A stretch of DNA of 64,000 bases, taken from assembly GCA_035277145.1 (NCBI GenBank), contig DATELA010000012.1, forward strand, positions 1 to 64,000, in the 5' to 3' direction. This stretch comes from DASRAP01 sp035277145. Lineage in GTDB: Bacteria; Gemmatimonadota; Gemmatimonadetes; Gemmatimonadales; Gemmatimonadaceae. Shown here one piece after another: positions 24,477 to 32,841 of this stretch. Made by a program: the position numbers and the translations under genes. Positions within the stretch are counted from its first letter, which is position 1, and each line of letters opens with the position of its first letter. The notes under the pieces are model-generated. The model was not told where the DNA came from. It ran no database searches and saw only the letters and a program-made list of their open reading frames with translations.

Positions 24477-26621
24477 TTACTGTGCCGACTTTCCCTTGAG
24501 GTACAGATCAAACCATCTCCGCTCATTCAGCATCCTGTGCACAGCGTTCCAGCTCCCCGCGATGCCGTGCGGTTGATCAGCGTACTGAATCATCTTCGCG
24601 GGGACGCCGTTTTTCTTGAGCGCGACGTACAGCTGCTGATTCTCTGAATACGGCACGCGCTGATCGATTTCGCCGTTGATGAACAGCGTCGCTGCTTTGG
24701 CGCGATTCGCGTACGTGAGCGGTGACTGTTTGATCATTGTTTCGCGTGCCCGATCGTCCCACGGTGCGCCCCAGAACTCCATCTCCTTCGTGACGGGAAT
24801 GTCGGAGTTCGCGTAGTCGCTAGTCCAGTTCACGATGCCCGCGCCGGATGCGGCCGCCGCGAAACGCTCGGGATACTGCGTGATCAACCAGTTCGTCATG
24901 AAGCCGCCGTACGAATGGCCGATGCTCGCGACGCGACGACGGTCGATCGGATGCTTGCTCATCGCGAAGTCCATTCCCGCGATCACGTCTTGTCCGTCCT
25001 TCGTGCCCCACGCGCCCCATGTGCCCCACAAGAACTTCTCGCCGTATCCAGTTGAGCTGCGGAAGTTCACTTCGAGCACGAAATAACCGTTCGCCGCGAA
25101 GTACTGATTCTTGAAATTGAATCCGTAGTTCACAGCCGCGTGCGGACCACCATGGCTGCTGACGATGAGTGGATAGGGTCCTGATGTTGCCGAATAGTTG
25201 TGCGGAAACAGGAGCCAGCCTTCGATGTCCGTGCCGTCCGCGCTCTTGAAGAGCAGGCGCTCCGACTTGCTCAGCTCGACTTCACTCGTGAATGCGTCGT
25301 GCACACGTGTGAGTTGTTTCTCGTTCGATCCATCGATGTTCGCGCTGTACACCTCAGACGGCGCTTCGAACCGGCCGACCATGTACACGATCTTCGTGAA
25401 GTCTTCGCTGATCGACAGCGACGCAACATCGCGCTGACCCGTCGTGAGTTGTTGCACCGCGCCGCCGGCGGTCGCGACGCGGAACAGGTGCGTCGATCCA
25501 CCGACGCCGCCTTGGAAATAGATGTACTTGCTGTCGGGGCTCCACAGCGCAGCAGTCGGCAAATAATCCCAGTCGGCGGTGAGCACGCGCTCGGCGCCAC
25601 CGGTTGCGGGGATCAACACCAGATCGACCGGGCCGCCGTTATCCATTTTCTTCGCAATGACGGCGTCGCGAGTTGTCCCGCGCGAGCACAGAATCCAGTT
25701 GCCGTCCGGCGACAATCGCGCGCCGTTGTAGTCGAGTTCGTTGTTGTTCGTGAGACGACGAAGTCCGGTGCCATCCTTCGCAACGCTCCACACATCGGTG
25801 CGGCCGTACACGAGTTCGTCGCGGTACGCGGAATCGGCGCTGAAGATGAGCGCGCTGCCGTCACGCAACCATTGAATGCCCGTTGGGCGCACACCAAGCC
25901 GCGTGATCGCTCGTTCGTTGCTGCCGTTCGCGCTCGCGACCACGATCTCCTGCGGCGGATTGATCAGCGGATCCTTCGCATTCGGCGTCGGGAACGGCGC
26001 GCCGTCGCGATGGAAATCCATCCAGTCGAACGTGACACCTTTGAAACGTTCTTCGTGGCGCTTCTCGAATTCAGTGAGCGGTGGAAACACATCGCGCCGA
26101 GCGACAGGCGTGTCGCGGAGCATCGCAACGAGTTGTCCGTCGGGGCTTGGCACACGCGCATTGCCACCGCCGCCACCGCCGCGACCACCACCGCGTCCAC
26201 CGCCGCCTCGTCCTTCACCGCCGCGACCACCGCCGGCTTCGCTCGCGCCGGCAATTCCCATCACATCGGGTGTGCGCGGATCGATCACGATGATTCGGCC
26301 CGACGCGGTGAATCGTAGCGTTCCGTCCTGTTGCCACGACGGTCCCGTCGCGCTTCCCGTATCCGGACCGACGCGTCGCGCGGGCGCTGACCCGTCGAAC
26401 GGCACCAGCCACACTTCACCTTTATTCCCGTTCGTCGACTCGACGCGCGTGCTGACTGTGAACGCAACCCAGCGCGCGTCACGCGACATCGCGACACCGC
26501 CGATGCTCTTCACGCGATAGTAGTCCTCGACCGTGAGCGCGCGGCCGCGCGATTGCGCATGACCGGCCGTGGCGAAGAGCGTGAATGCGATTGCGAATGC
26601 GCGAAACGCGTGGCGCGACAT
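24477..26621 (-). CDS. Exported S9 prolyl-oligopeptidase family peptidase
   Basis: 714 aa. A signal peptide (AFAIAFTLFATAGHAQ) is followed by a seven-bladed propeller domain (about 40-460) and a C-terminal alpha/beta-hydrolase. The catalytic triad is readable: Ser570 in GHSYGGF, Asp653 in GEIDQRVP, His685 in DQPHGI. It is of the DPP4/acylaminoacyl-peptidase type and would degrade short exported peptides. A run of Gly and Arg (about 30 residues, near residue 130) is inserted in the propeller. Start 26621 (MSRHAFRAF) is chosen for the signal peptide. It faces the M20/M28 pair. Confidence 0.93.
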   Translation of the reverse strand: MSRHAFRAFAIAFTLFATAGHAQSRGRALTVEDYYRVKSIGGVAMSRDARWVAFTVSTRVESTNGNKGEVWLVPFDGSAPARRVGPDTGSATGPSWQQDGTLRFTASGRIIVIDPRTPDVMGIAGASEAGGGRGGEGRGGGGRGGGRGGGGGGNARVPSPDGQLVAMLRDTPVARRDVFPPLTEFEKRHEERFKGVTFDWMDFHRDGAPFPTPNAKDPLINPPQEIVVASANGSNERAITRLGVRPTGIQWLRDGSALIFSADSAYRDELVYGRTDVWSVAKDGTGLRRLTNNNELDYNGARLSPDGNWILCSRGTTRDAVIAKKMDNGGPVDLVLIPATGGAERVLTADWDYLPTAALWSPDSKYIYFQGGVGGSTHLFRVATAGGAVQQLTTGQRDVASLSISEDFTKIVYMVGRFEAPSEVYSANIDGSNEKQLTRVHDAFTSEVELSKSERLLFKSADGTDIEGWLLFPHNYSATSGPYPLIVSSHGGPHAAVNYGFNFKNQYFAANGYFVLEVNFRSSTGYGEKFLWGTWGAWGTKDGQDVIAGMDFAMSKHPIDRRRVASIGHSYGGFMTNWLITQYPERFAAAASGAGIVNWTSDYANSDIPVTKEMEFWGAPWDDRARETMIKQSPLTYANRAKAATLFINGEIDQRVPYSENQQLYVALKKNGVPAKMIQYADQPHGIAGSWNAVHRMLNERRWFDLYLKGKSAQ

Positions 26622-26705
26622 GAGTGTGCTCCCTATATCTTTGGGTGACCGCACAGAGATAACAGAGAACCACACGACGGTCGAGAGCATCAGGAGCGAA
26701 CGGTT

Positions 26706-26870
26706 ATGAAAAAGAAGATGCAACGCGTCCCCGATTTCTCATCGAAGAAGGGCCCGTCGAAGCTCCCGTCGAAGCCCGGCGAAGCACCCGCGCCCCAGGC
26801 GCCGGCCACGTCGGCGCAGACGATCAAGCCGCACTCGACCAGCCAAAAGTCCGGCAGGCGGGGAAGCTGA
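26706..26870 (+). CDS. Small basic Pro/Lys/Ser-rich protein (54 aa)
   Basis: A 54-residue frame starting MKKKMQRVPDF and ending TSQKSGRRGS. It has a clear AGGAG ribosome site nine bases before the ATG. It is strongly basic, lacks Cys and Trp, and is rich in Pro, Ala, Ser and Lys (PSKLPSKPGEAPAPQAPAT), so probably disordered, and nucleic-acid binding is possible. I do not know a family with certainty. It is divergent from the S9 peptidase and lies before repeat R3b and an ECF sigma gene. The good ribosome site and orderly composition make it more than a chance frame. Confidence 0.6.
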   Translation: MKKKMQRVPDFSSKKGPSKLPSKPGEAPAPQAPATSAQTIKPHSTSQKSGRRGS

Positions 26871-26875
26871 ACTAC

Positions 26876-27045
26876 TGAGGAGCGAGAATCGAAAACGGAG
26901 GAGCGAGCGGCGAGTAGCGAGAAAGTGAGGAGCTGAGGATGAGGACGTCACTACCCCCTCATTCTCTGGTCTCCCACCTCGTTTCTCCCACCTCGCTCCT
27001 CCTTTTTCGCTCCTCGCTCCTCTTTTTTCGCTCCTCGCTCCTCGT
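26876..27045. repeat. R3 hairpin repeat (GAGGAGCGAG words)
   Basis: The left arm (26876-26943) is purine-rich with GAGGAGCGAGAATCGA, GAGGAGCGAG, AGTAGCGAG words. The right arm (26957-27045) is the pyrimidine-rich complement, with TCGCTCCTC repeated about five times. The arms are imperfect and of unequal length, so pairing can slip. It lies between the small basic protein and the ECF sigma start. Confidence 0.85.
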
Positions 27046-27079
27046 AGTTGCAACCCTTTCACACGCTCCAAAGCACACA

Positions 27080-27637
27080 ATGCCTGTGACGGCCTCGGTC
27101 GTAACGGCAGAGCTTCCGGATTCTGTCCTCATCCACCGTTTTCTCGACGGCGATGAGGGCGCGTTTCGCACGCTCTATCACCGGCATACGCCGCGATTGC
27201 GGATGGTGATCTGGCGCCTGATGGGCCAGAACGACGCCGAGGTCGATGACGTGTTGCAGGAGACGTGGTTCAAAGGGTGCCGTGGCATTCACGCGTTCAA
27301 CGGCGATTCGAAGTTCTCGACGTGGCTCACGTCGATTGGTATTCGCACGGTGTATTCGCGGTTCGCGCGCAACGGTGAGTCACACGAACAGTTGTTCGAC
27401 GAACTCCCCGCAAACGACGGACCCGAACCGGCAGGCGCGGTGGATCTCGAGCGAGCGCTCGCACTGTTACCGAAGCATCAACGAATGGTTGTGGTGTTGC
27501 ACGACATCGAAGGATTCACGCACCAGGAAATTGCGCGACAGCTCGGCGTCGCAACCGGAACATCCAAAGCGACGCTCTCACGAGCCCGAACGAACTTGCG
27601 ACGATTGTTGAATGGAGGACTCGCACATGCACGATGA
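27080..27637 (+). CDS. ECF sigma factor
   Basis: 185 aa. Region 2: LIHRFLDGDEGAFRTLYHRHTPRLRMVIWRLMGQ...VDDVLQETWFKGCRGIHAF..DSKFSTWLTSIGIRTVYSRF. Region 4: LALLPKHQRMVVVLHDIEGFTHQEIARQLGVATGTSKATLSRARTNLRRLL. A conventional short linker joins them, unlike the factor at 14.2 kb. The ATG at 27080 is chosen; earlier in-frame codons lie inside repeat R3b. The following gene starts within its last codons, suggesting a cognate regulator. Confidence 0.93.
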   Translation: MPVTASVVTAELPDSVLIHRFLDGDEGAFRTLYHRHTPRLRMVIWRLMGQNDAEVDDVLQETWFKGCRGIHAFNGDSKFSTWLTSIGIRTVYSRFARNGESHEQLFDELPANDGPEPAGAVDLERALALLPKHQRMVVVLHDIEGFTHQEIARQLGVATGTSKATLSRARTNLRRLLNGGLAHAR

Positions 27638-28136
27638 ACACAACGAAACCCAACTGAGCGACGCGGAGCGCACGATGTTCGCGGCACTTCCGCGAGAGGG
27701 TGCGATTGACGCAGGCCAGGAAGATCATCTGGTCGACGCGTTGCGCGCCGAAGGGTATTTCCGGAAGCGACAATCGACGACGCGCTGGGCGTTTCAGCTG
27801 GCGGCTGCGCTCGCGTTGTTCGCGGGCGGCGCGTACGGTGGTGCGCGGTACGCCGAACGCAATTCACTCGAGCGCATGCTCGCGCGCAAAGATCTCACCG
27901 TCGGCGACCGCGTGTTGTTGTTGCAACGCGCGGGTTCGGCGTACATCCACGCCGCAAACGGGTACGCAGATGCAACCGCATCGATCGACTCCGCCGCCAC
28001 CGAAGTTGCAAGCCAGGTGCTCCTCGGCGCAGCGCAAGCAGTTGCGCGACGCGACATGGATCGCGGCGCAAGCGCGTGGGTTGCCGCGATGCTGAAATCA
28101 ACCAGCTATTCACCTCAACGGATGATTTCTCAATGA
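27627..28136 (+). CDS. Putative membrane anti-sigma factor
   Basis: 169 aa. The ATG at 27627 has a strong GGAGG eight bases upstream. An acidic N-terminal part (about 1-50) precedes one membrane helix (WAFQLAAALALFAGGAYGGARYA, about 58-80), then a helical Ala-rich periplasmic region. There is no zinc-finger motif. Position (overlapping the sigma gene by 11 bases) and topology are those of an anti-sigma factor, but the sequence alone does not prove it. It overlaps the next gene by four bases. Confidence 0.72.
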   Translation: MHDEHNETQLSDAERTMFAALPREGAIDAGQEDHLVDALRAEGYFRKRQSTTRWAFQLAAALALFAGGAYGGARYAERNSLERMLARKDLTVGDRVLLLQRAGSAYIHAANGYADATASIDSAATEVASQVLLGAAQAVARRDMDRGASAWVAAMLKSTSYSPQRMISQ

Positions 28137-29518
28137 AGACTCTCATGCGACGAACGTCGCTCGCGCTCGCGATGGCGTATTCCAGCGCAGCGATCGCACA
28201 GAATCCTCCGGTGCAGCAGGCAACGGGGGCAATCGCCGGCGTCGTTCGAGACCGGTACACAAGACAACCGATAGAAGGCGCGCAGGTGTTCATTCAGGGC
28301 GGCGCCTACGGGACCAGCACGAAAGCGAACGGCACGTACACGATTCTCGGTGTGCCGGTGGGCACGTACACGGTTGTTATGCGGATCGTCGGTTACTCGC
28401 CCATCGAAGTCGAGAACGTTGTCGTTCGGGGTGACGTGCGCCGCGAGTTGAACATGGAGATGACATCGGTGGATGCGCAGGGGCAGGTGCATACCGAGCC
28501 GGCGGCGGCTGTGCTGCGGGCTGGGACGACGACGTTCGTCGGCAGCGCGCAGCAGACATGTCCATCGAGCCCCGGCGCACGCTTCGGCGTCAACGGACTG
28601 CAAGCCGCGAGCCTGAGTTGGCGGCGCAGTGGCACGGAAACGGTCTACTCGTTCCAATCGGAACCGGTGGTTATCGAAGTCGAGTCGTGGAGCGCGCTCA
28701 AACCCGGCGATGTGATTCTTTCCGTCAACGGTGAACCGATTACGACACGCGGTGGCGCGGATTATTTCGGCAATCCACCGACTGGTTCTGATATGGTGAT
28801 TGCCGTGCGTCGAAACGGCGAGCGCATCGAGGTGAACGCGCCCACGTGCGCGGCCGGAGAAACTACGCGGCCCTCACCGGCGCGACAGGGCGGCGGTGCC
28901 GGCGGAGTAACGGTGACATCTCCGGGGGTTGTGGGTGGCGTTGTCGCGTCGCCGGGTAGCGCTACTACTGAACCGACGCGCGTGCGCGGGACACGCGGAG
29001 GCGCCGTGCGGGCCGGGACACAAGGGGGTGGAAGTGCGGGCGGTGGAAGCGCGGGTAGCGTCGCCGCGGGTGGCATCACTCCCACACCGGCGGCGCCACA
29101 GCGCCCGGTGCCAATTCCCGCCGACATTGTGAACGACTCACTATCCGAAGCAGTCTCGCTCGCGGACTTCGGTGTCGTGTTGTCCTGCGCAACCGCGTGC
29201 TACCGCGCCCGCGACAGAGCCGGCACGATCTATTGGCGTTTCATCGATCCACCTGTTGTGCGCACGCTGCCATTACCGAATCCGCGGCAAATGACCGACG
29301 CCGATTGGCCGGTGCTCGACGCAATTCGTCGCGGCCGCGCTGCCGGACTGCACGAAGGCGTCGTAATCGAGCGCGTGAACGGACAAGCGGCGGCGAGCGA
29401 AGCCGGATCGCGGATCCTGATGTTCCCGGCGCAGCACTATCCGCTCAACCTCGACATCAGGTACGGCGGTCGCACGCAACGCATCACGCTCAAAGCACCT
29501 GCGGACGGCGCGCGTTAG
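28133..29518 (+). CDS. Exported carboxypeptidase-regulatory-like and PDZ domain protein
   Basis: 461 aa. A signal peptide (SLALAMAYSSAAIAQ) precedes a carboxypeptidase-regulatory-like beta-sandwich (GAIAGVVRDRYTRQPIEGAQVFIQGG...VPVGTYTVVMRIVGYSP, about 33-110). A PDZ-like domain follows (LKPGDVILSVNGEPITTRGGAD, about 185-235), then a Gly/Thr/Pro linker (about 245-320) and a second PDZ-like end (GLHEGVVIERVNGQAAASEAGS). No protease catalytic residues are present, so it may bind peptides or C-termini in the periplasm and signal to the upstream ECF module. ATGA overlap with the upstream gene; a strong terminator follows. Confidence 0.82.
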   Translation: MKTLMRRTSLALAMAYSSAAIAQNPPVQQATGAIAGVVRDRYTRQPIEGAQVFIQGGAYGTSTKANGTYTILGVPVGTYTVVMRIVGYSPIEVENVVVRGDVRRELNMEMTSVDAQGQVHTEPAAAVLRAGTTTFVGSAQQTCPSSPGARFGVNGLQAASLSWRRSGTETVYSFQSEPVVIEVESWSALKPGDVILSVNGEPITTRGGADYFGNPPTGSDMVIAVRRNGERIEVNAPTCAAGETTRPSPARQGGGAGGVTVTSPGVVGGVVASPGSATTEPTRVRGTRGGAVRAGTQGGGSAGGGSAGSVAAGGITPTPAAPQRPVPIPADIVNDSLSEAVSLADFGVVLSCATACYRARDRAGTIYWRFIDPPVVRTLPLPNPRQMTDADWPVLDAIRRGRAAGLHEGVVIERVNGQAAASEAGSRILMFPAQHYPLNLDIRYGGRTQRITLKAPADGAR

Positions 29519-29540
29519 GTAATCGCGAGACGAAACAGAG

Positions 29541-29573
29541 CGGGCGCACCGATTGGTGCGCCCGTTTTGTTTT
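29541..29573 (+). terminator. Rho-independent terminator
   Basis: CGGGCGCACC, loop GATT, GGTGCGCCCG, then TTTTGTTTT. It follows the PDZ gene by 23 bases. The T-run reaches the stop codon of the opposing DapA-like gene, so it serves the rightward operon. Confidence 0.95.
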
Positions 29574-30495
29574 ACGCGTCGATCTTGATTGGCTTCGTGA
29601 TGTCGACACCCGCGAACGTCGCATCGAGCAACCGCGCCACCTGATCGCTCGCAGCAGCATCGATAGTTCCACCCGGATGCCGCACACGATTGCTGGCGAG
29701 TAAACCGCGCCGGCGCAGAATCTCTTTGCGAATCGCAACGCCGGGCTGCTGTTCAAAAACAATCAGCGGCAAGTACTTCGTGTAAATACGCCGCGCGCCG
29801 TCGACATTGCCCGCGCGAAACTCGCGCACGATCGCCATCAACACTTCGGGAAACGCGAAACCGGTGTTGAACCCATCGGACCCGCGCTCGAGATCGAAGA
29901 ATCCGTACAGGCCGCCGAGCCCGGTGAGCAACGATGCTGCGTCCGCGCCCATGCCCGCCTTCAACGCGGCAAACTTCGGCGGACTCGGCACCGACTCCAC
30001 CTTGATGCACACGATCGATTTGATCTCCTTCACCAAACGCAACTGAAGATCGACACCCATGTGCACCTGGCTGATCGCCGGGTGATCCTGCAACACGATC
30101 GGCGCGATGGTCTTTGATGCGATGCGCTGGAAGTAGTCGAACACGATCTTGTCGTTCGGCACCGGTTGCGCCGACGGCGTGATCATCACCGCCGCCGCGC
30201 CTAGCCTGCGCGCTTCCTCGCTCAGCTCGATCGTCGCAGTCGTGCCGGTGTGGCTCGTGCCGACAATCACCGGAGTTTTGCCCGCCGCTTTTACGGCCGT
30301 TTTCACGAGCGCACTGCGTTCGGCGTCGCTCATACGATTCGATTCGCCGAGCAAACCGAGCACGGTCACGCCATCAACGCCGACCGCGACGTTGAAGCGA
30401 ATCATCTTGTCGAGCGATTCGAGATCGAGCGATTCGTCGTCGTGAAACGGCGTCGCGAGAATCGGAACGACGCCCGCGAAACTCGGTGTCCGCAT
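29572..30495 (-). CDS. DapA-family (dihydrodipicolinate synthase-like) aldolase/lyase
   Basis: 307-aa TIM barrel of the DHDPS/N-acetylneuraminate lyase superfamily. The Schiff-base Lys is in VCIKVES (about residue 164), and LGESNRMSDAER follows the expected loop. The usual DHDPS catalytic Tyr position reads VLQDHPAIS, with no Tyr, so it is unlikely to be the lysine-pathway enzyme. A sugar-acid or hydroxy-acid aldolase/dehydratase is more likely. Its start overlaps the SDR stop by one base, suggesting a shared two-step pathway. Confidence 0.88.
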   Translation of the reverse strand: MRTPSFAGVVPILATPFHDDESLDLESLDKMIRFNVAVGVDGVTVLGLLGESNRMSDAERSALVKTAVKAAGKTPVIVGTSHTGTTATIELSEEARRLGAAAVMITPSAQPVPNDKIVFDYFQRIASKTIAPIVLQDHPAISQVHMGVDLQLRLVKEIKSIVCIKVESVPSPPKFAALKAGMGADAASLLTGLGGLYGFFDLERGSDGFNTGFAFPEVLMAIVREFRAGNVDGARRIYTKYLPLIVFEQQPGVAIRKEILRRRGLLASNRVRHPGGTIDAAASDQVARLLDATFAGVDITKPIKIDA

Positions 30496-31283
30496 CAGTA
30501 CGCCTTCACCATGCCACCGTCGACAAGCACGGTCTGACCGGTGATGTACGTATTTGCCGGGGAACCGAGAAACACCGCGATCGTCGCGAATTCATCAGGC
30601 GTTCCGTAGCGGCCGAGTGGAATCGTTTTCGAGGTATCAATGCGGACCTGCTCGATCGTCGTTCCGGCTTTCTGCGCGCGCATCGTGTCGAGTTGTTCGA
30701 TGCGATCCGTTTGCACGCGTCCCGGACCAAGCACGTTCACGAGAATCCGGTCTTTACCGAGTTCACTCGCGAGCGTCTTGGTGAGCCCGAGCACGCCGGT
30801 GCGGAATGTGTTCGAGAGAATGAGGTTGTCGATGGGACTCTTCACCGACGACGACGTGAAGTTCACGATGCGTCCGCCGCCTGCTTTGCGCATGTGCGGA
30901 AGCGCCGCGCGAATCGTGCGCACGTAACTCAGCAAATTCAGTTCGAATGCGGCTTGCCACGCGGCGTCGTCGAACTGATCGAATACACCAGCCGGCGGTC
31001 CGCCGGAATTATTGACGAGCGTGTGTACACCGCCGAACGCTTCGACGGTTGCATCGATCACCTTCGCAACATCCGCGGGCTTCGTAACGTCGGCAACGGT
31101 GTAGCGCGGTTCATTGCCCGTTGCCGCTTTGATTTCGGCCGCCGCGCGTTTCAACTCGGCGTCGCGCCGGCTGCAGAGCATGACGCGCGCACCTTCGCGC
31201 GCGAATTCGAGTGCGGTCGCTTTGCCGAGTCCTGCGCTCGATGCGCAGACGATGACGGGAACGTCGGTCAGTCCAAGATTCAT
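30495..31283 (-). CDS. SDR-family oxidoreductase lacking the usual Tyr-Lys pair
   Basis: 262-aa Rossmann protein. The cofactor site is CASSAGLGKATALEFAREG, with NNSGGPPAG for the NNAG motif and a C-terminal PDEFATIAVFLGSPANTYITGQTVLVDGG as in classical SDRs. At the active site the YxxxK motif is replaced: after SSSVKSPIDNL comes ILSNTFRTG, so the canonical Tyr and Lys are missing. I know a subgroup of SDRs with this SN-type pattern, so it is a divergent but conserved class. It is coupled with the DapA-like gene by a one-base overlap. Confidence 0.88.
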   Translation of the reverse strand: MNLGLTDVPVIVCASSAGLGKATALEFAREGARVMLCSRRDAELKRAAAEIKAATGNEPRYTVADVTKPADVAKVIDATVEAFGGVHTLVNNSGGPPAGVFDQFDDAAWQAAFELNLLSYVRTIRAALPHMRKAGGGRIVNFTSSSVKSPIDNLILSNTFRTGVLGLTKTLASELGKDRILVNVLGPGRVQTDRIEQLDTMRAQKAGTTIEQVRIDTSKTIPLGRYGTPDEFATIAVFLGSPANTYITGQTVLVDGGMVKAY

Positions 31284-31418
31284 GGCGCGTGCAAAGGTTC
31301 AGAGGTCGCGAGGGACAGATAAGGTAATCGGAGAGGACGAGAAGACGAGAAGACGAGTCCCACTGGTGGAGATTGTGATCCGTCGGCATCGTTGAGGCGC
31401 CTGTTTCCCGAGACCACC

Positions 31419-31880
31419 ATGCGATTTGCCACTGCGCTCGCCGCGATTGTGCTCGTTGGATGTACGATCGAGCCAGCCGCCGACCTCACCCCTGTGAAGC
31501 CTCCCATGGAGCACATCAACCTGTACGACAATTGGCCCTATCCGTTCTCGTCAGCCGTCAAAGTCGGGAACATGCTGTACTTGTCAGGACAGATGGGAAC
31601 GGTCATCGAGAACGGCGCGCCGAAGCTCGTGTCCGGCGGCATTGAACCGGAAGCGCGTCAGGCGCTCGAGAACATCAAACAGATTCTCACCAAGAGCGGG
31701 TCGTCGATGGACCGCGTGGTGAAGTGCATGGTCATGCTCGCTGATATGAGCGAGTGGCCGAAGTTCAATACGATTTATGCGTCGTATTTCCCGGGTCCGA
31801 AGCCCGCGCGCAGTGCGTGGGGCGCAGCGGGGCTGGCGTTGGGTGGGCGCGTTGAAGTGACGTGTATTGCGACGGTATAA
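31419..31880 (+). CDS. Lipoprotein RidA/YjgF-family protein
   Basis: 153 aa. The signal ATALAAIVLVGC gives a lipid-modified Cys, after which comes a full Rid domain: FSSAVKVGNMLYLSGQMG, EARQALENIKQILTKSGSSMDRVVKCMVMLADMSEWPKFNTIYASYFPG, and ARSAWGAAGLALGGRVEVTCIATV. Cytoplasmic RidA deaminates reactive enamines; an exported copy must have another substrate or role. The catalytic Arg found in true RidA (R-x-x-V-x-V near the end) is approximated by ARSAWGAAGLALGGRVEV, so activity is uncertain. Confidence 0.87.
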   Translation: MRFATALAAIVLVGCTIEPAADLTPVKPPMEHINLYDNWPYPFSSAVKVGNMLYLSGQMGTVIENGAPKLVSGGIEPEARQALENIKQILTKSGSSMDRVVKCMVMLADMSEWPKFNTIYASYFPGPKPARSAWGAAGLALGGRVEVTCIATV

Positions 31881-31899
31881 CCGGTTTCACTACGACACC

Positions 31900-32022
31900 T
31901 GCAGACCACGGAGCACACGGATAACCACGGATACGGCAACCGCAAAATTCTTTGTTAACTACAAAACAAAGGCTCTTGTAGTATCCGTGCTCGTCCGTGT
32001 CATCCGTGTCATCCGTGGTTTC
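31900..32022. repeat. R2 hairpin repeat between convergent genes
   Basis: The left arm GCAGACCACGG...CCACGGATAC (31901-31934) carries ACACGGAT words. The right arm (31980-32020) has ATCCGTG words: GTATCCGTGC, TCCGTGTCATCCGTG. An AT-rich inner stem (TTTGTTAACTACAAAACAAAG) fills the loop. It ends at the stop codon of the leftward lipoprotein. Confidence 0.9.
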
Positions 32023-32728
32023 AGTCGGTTGCCGGCGCCGGCGCGATCACGATTCCGTTGATTGCCTCCGCGCTCGTCATGATGCGCACCGCAGGATTGC
32101 GCACGTCCGTCGTCGTGCCGCCGAGGCGGAACAGTCCGTCCACTTCGACCGCGAATTGCGCGATGCCGCAGCGTGAACCTTCGAGCCGCTCGAGCGTCGG
32201 GCACGCCGAGATCACATTCGCCATCGCGATCTTCGCGCTGCCGTCCGTTGCGAGCCAGCGCGTGCCACGCGCCAGGTTGAACCACCGCCCAACCGCCGCG
32301 CGGACGCGCAAATCGTTCACGCGATCTACAATCGGCGCGAACGAACCTCCGTCGCCCAGCGTGGTCACATGCAACAGCGCGAACGGACGATCGAGTCCGC
32401 GCCACGCCATCAACCGGCGACGCGTGACGACTTCACCCGTCGACGTGCGCTCGACGAACGCGATGACGAGTGCGTGATAGCGCGTGACTTCGCCCCCAAC
32501 GGACACTTCAATAGGCGTTGGGCGAACACCAATACGACGCGCGATCGCTGCACCATCGAATACCGTCGACGCTGATGCATCTGGTGCGGTGCGCGTCTGG
32601 AGCGACGCGAGGTCTGCGACCGCAGCTTCAATTTCGAGCGCAGTCGGCTCTGATGGACTGTCGCTGCACGCGAGCATCGCAATACCAGCTGCAACGCACG
32701 CCGTTCGACGAACAAAAACGTTCAACAT
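32021..32728 (-). CDS. Hypothetical lipoprotein
   Basis: 235 aa; family not recognised. The signal CVAAGIAMLACSDSPSEP is a clean lipoprotein motif. The mature region has an Ala/Asp-rich helical start (LEIEAAVADLASL), then a beta-rich domain (VSVGGEVTRYHALVIAFVERTSTGEVVTRRRLMAWRGL) and a Cys pair (VISACPTLERLEGSRCGIAQF) likely to form a disulphide. ATG at 32728 is chosen for the signal peptide. It follows an ECF sigma gene on the same strand by 113 bases and could belong to its regulon. Confidence 0.75.
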   Translation of the reverse strand: MLNVFVRRTACVAAGIAMLACSDSPSEPTALEIEAAVADLASLQTRTAPDASASTVFDGAAIARRIGVRPTPIEVSVGGEVTRYHALVIAFVERTSTGEVVTRRRLMAWRGLDRPFALLHVTTLGDGGSFAPIVDRVNDLRVRAAVGRWFNLARGTRWLATDGSAKIAMANVISACPTLERLEGSRCGIAQFAVEVDGLFRLGGTTTDVRNPAVRIMTSAEAINGIVIAPAPATD

Positions 32729-32841
32729 GGAAAGCTCCGGGTTTTGTGGCGGCGAATCGCGCCCAGCTTCGGACCGACTTGCACCGCCCACGTTCACGGA
32801 GAAGACACGCGAGTGCCCCTCATACCCTGACACACAGAATG

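Noticed and set aside
26650..26690. ACAGAGATAACAGAGAACCAC near the S9 start as another hairpin-family arm
   Set aside because: It has two CAGAG-like words but no complementary arm and no matching second copy in the window.
29572..30495. Calling the aldolase-family gene dapA
   Set aside because: The Schiff-base Lys is present but the catalytic Tyr of dihydrodipicolinate synthase is not, and the neighbour is an SDR rather than a lysine-pathway gene.
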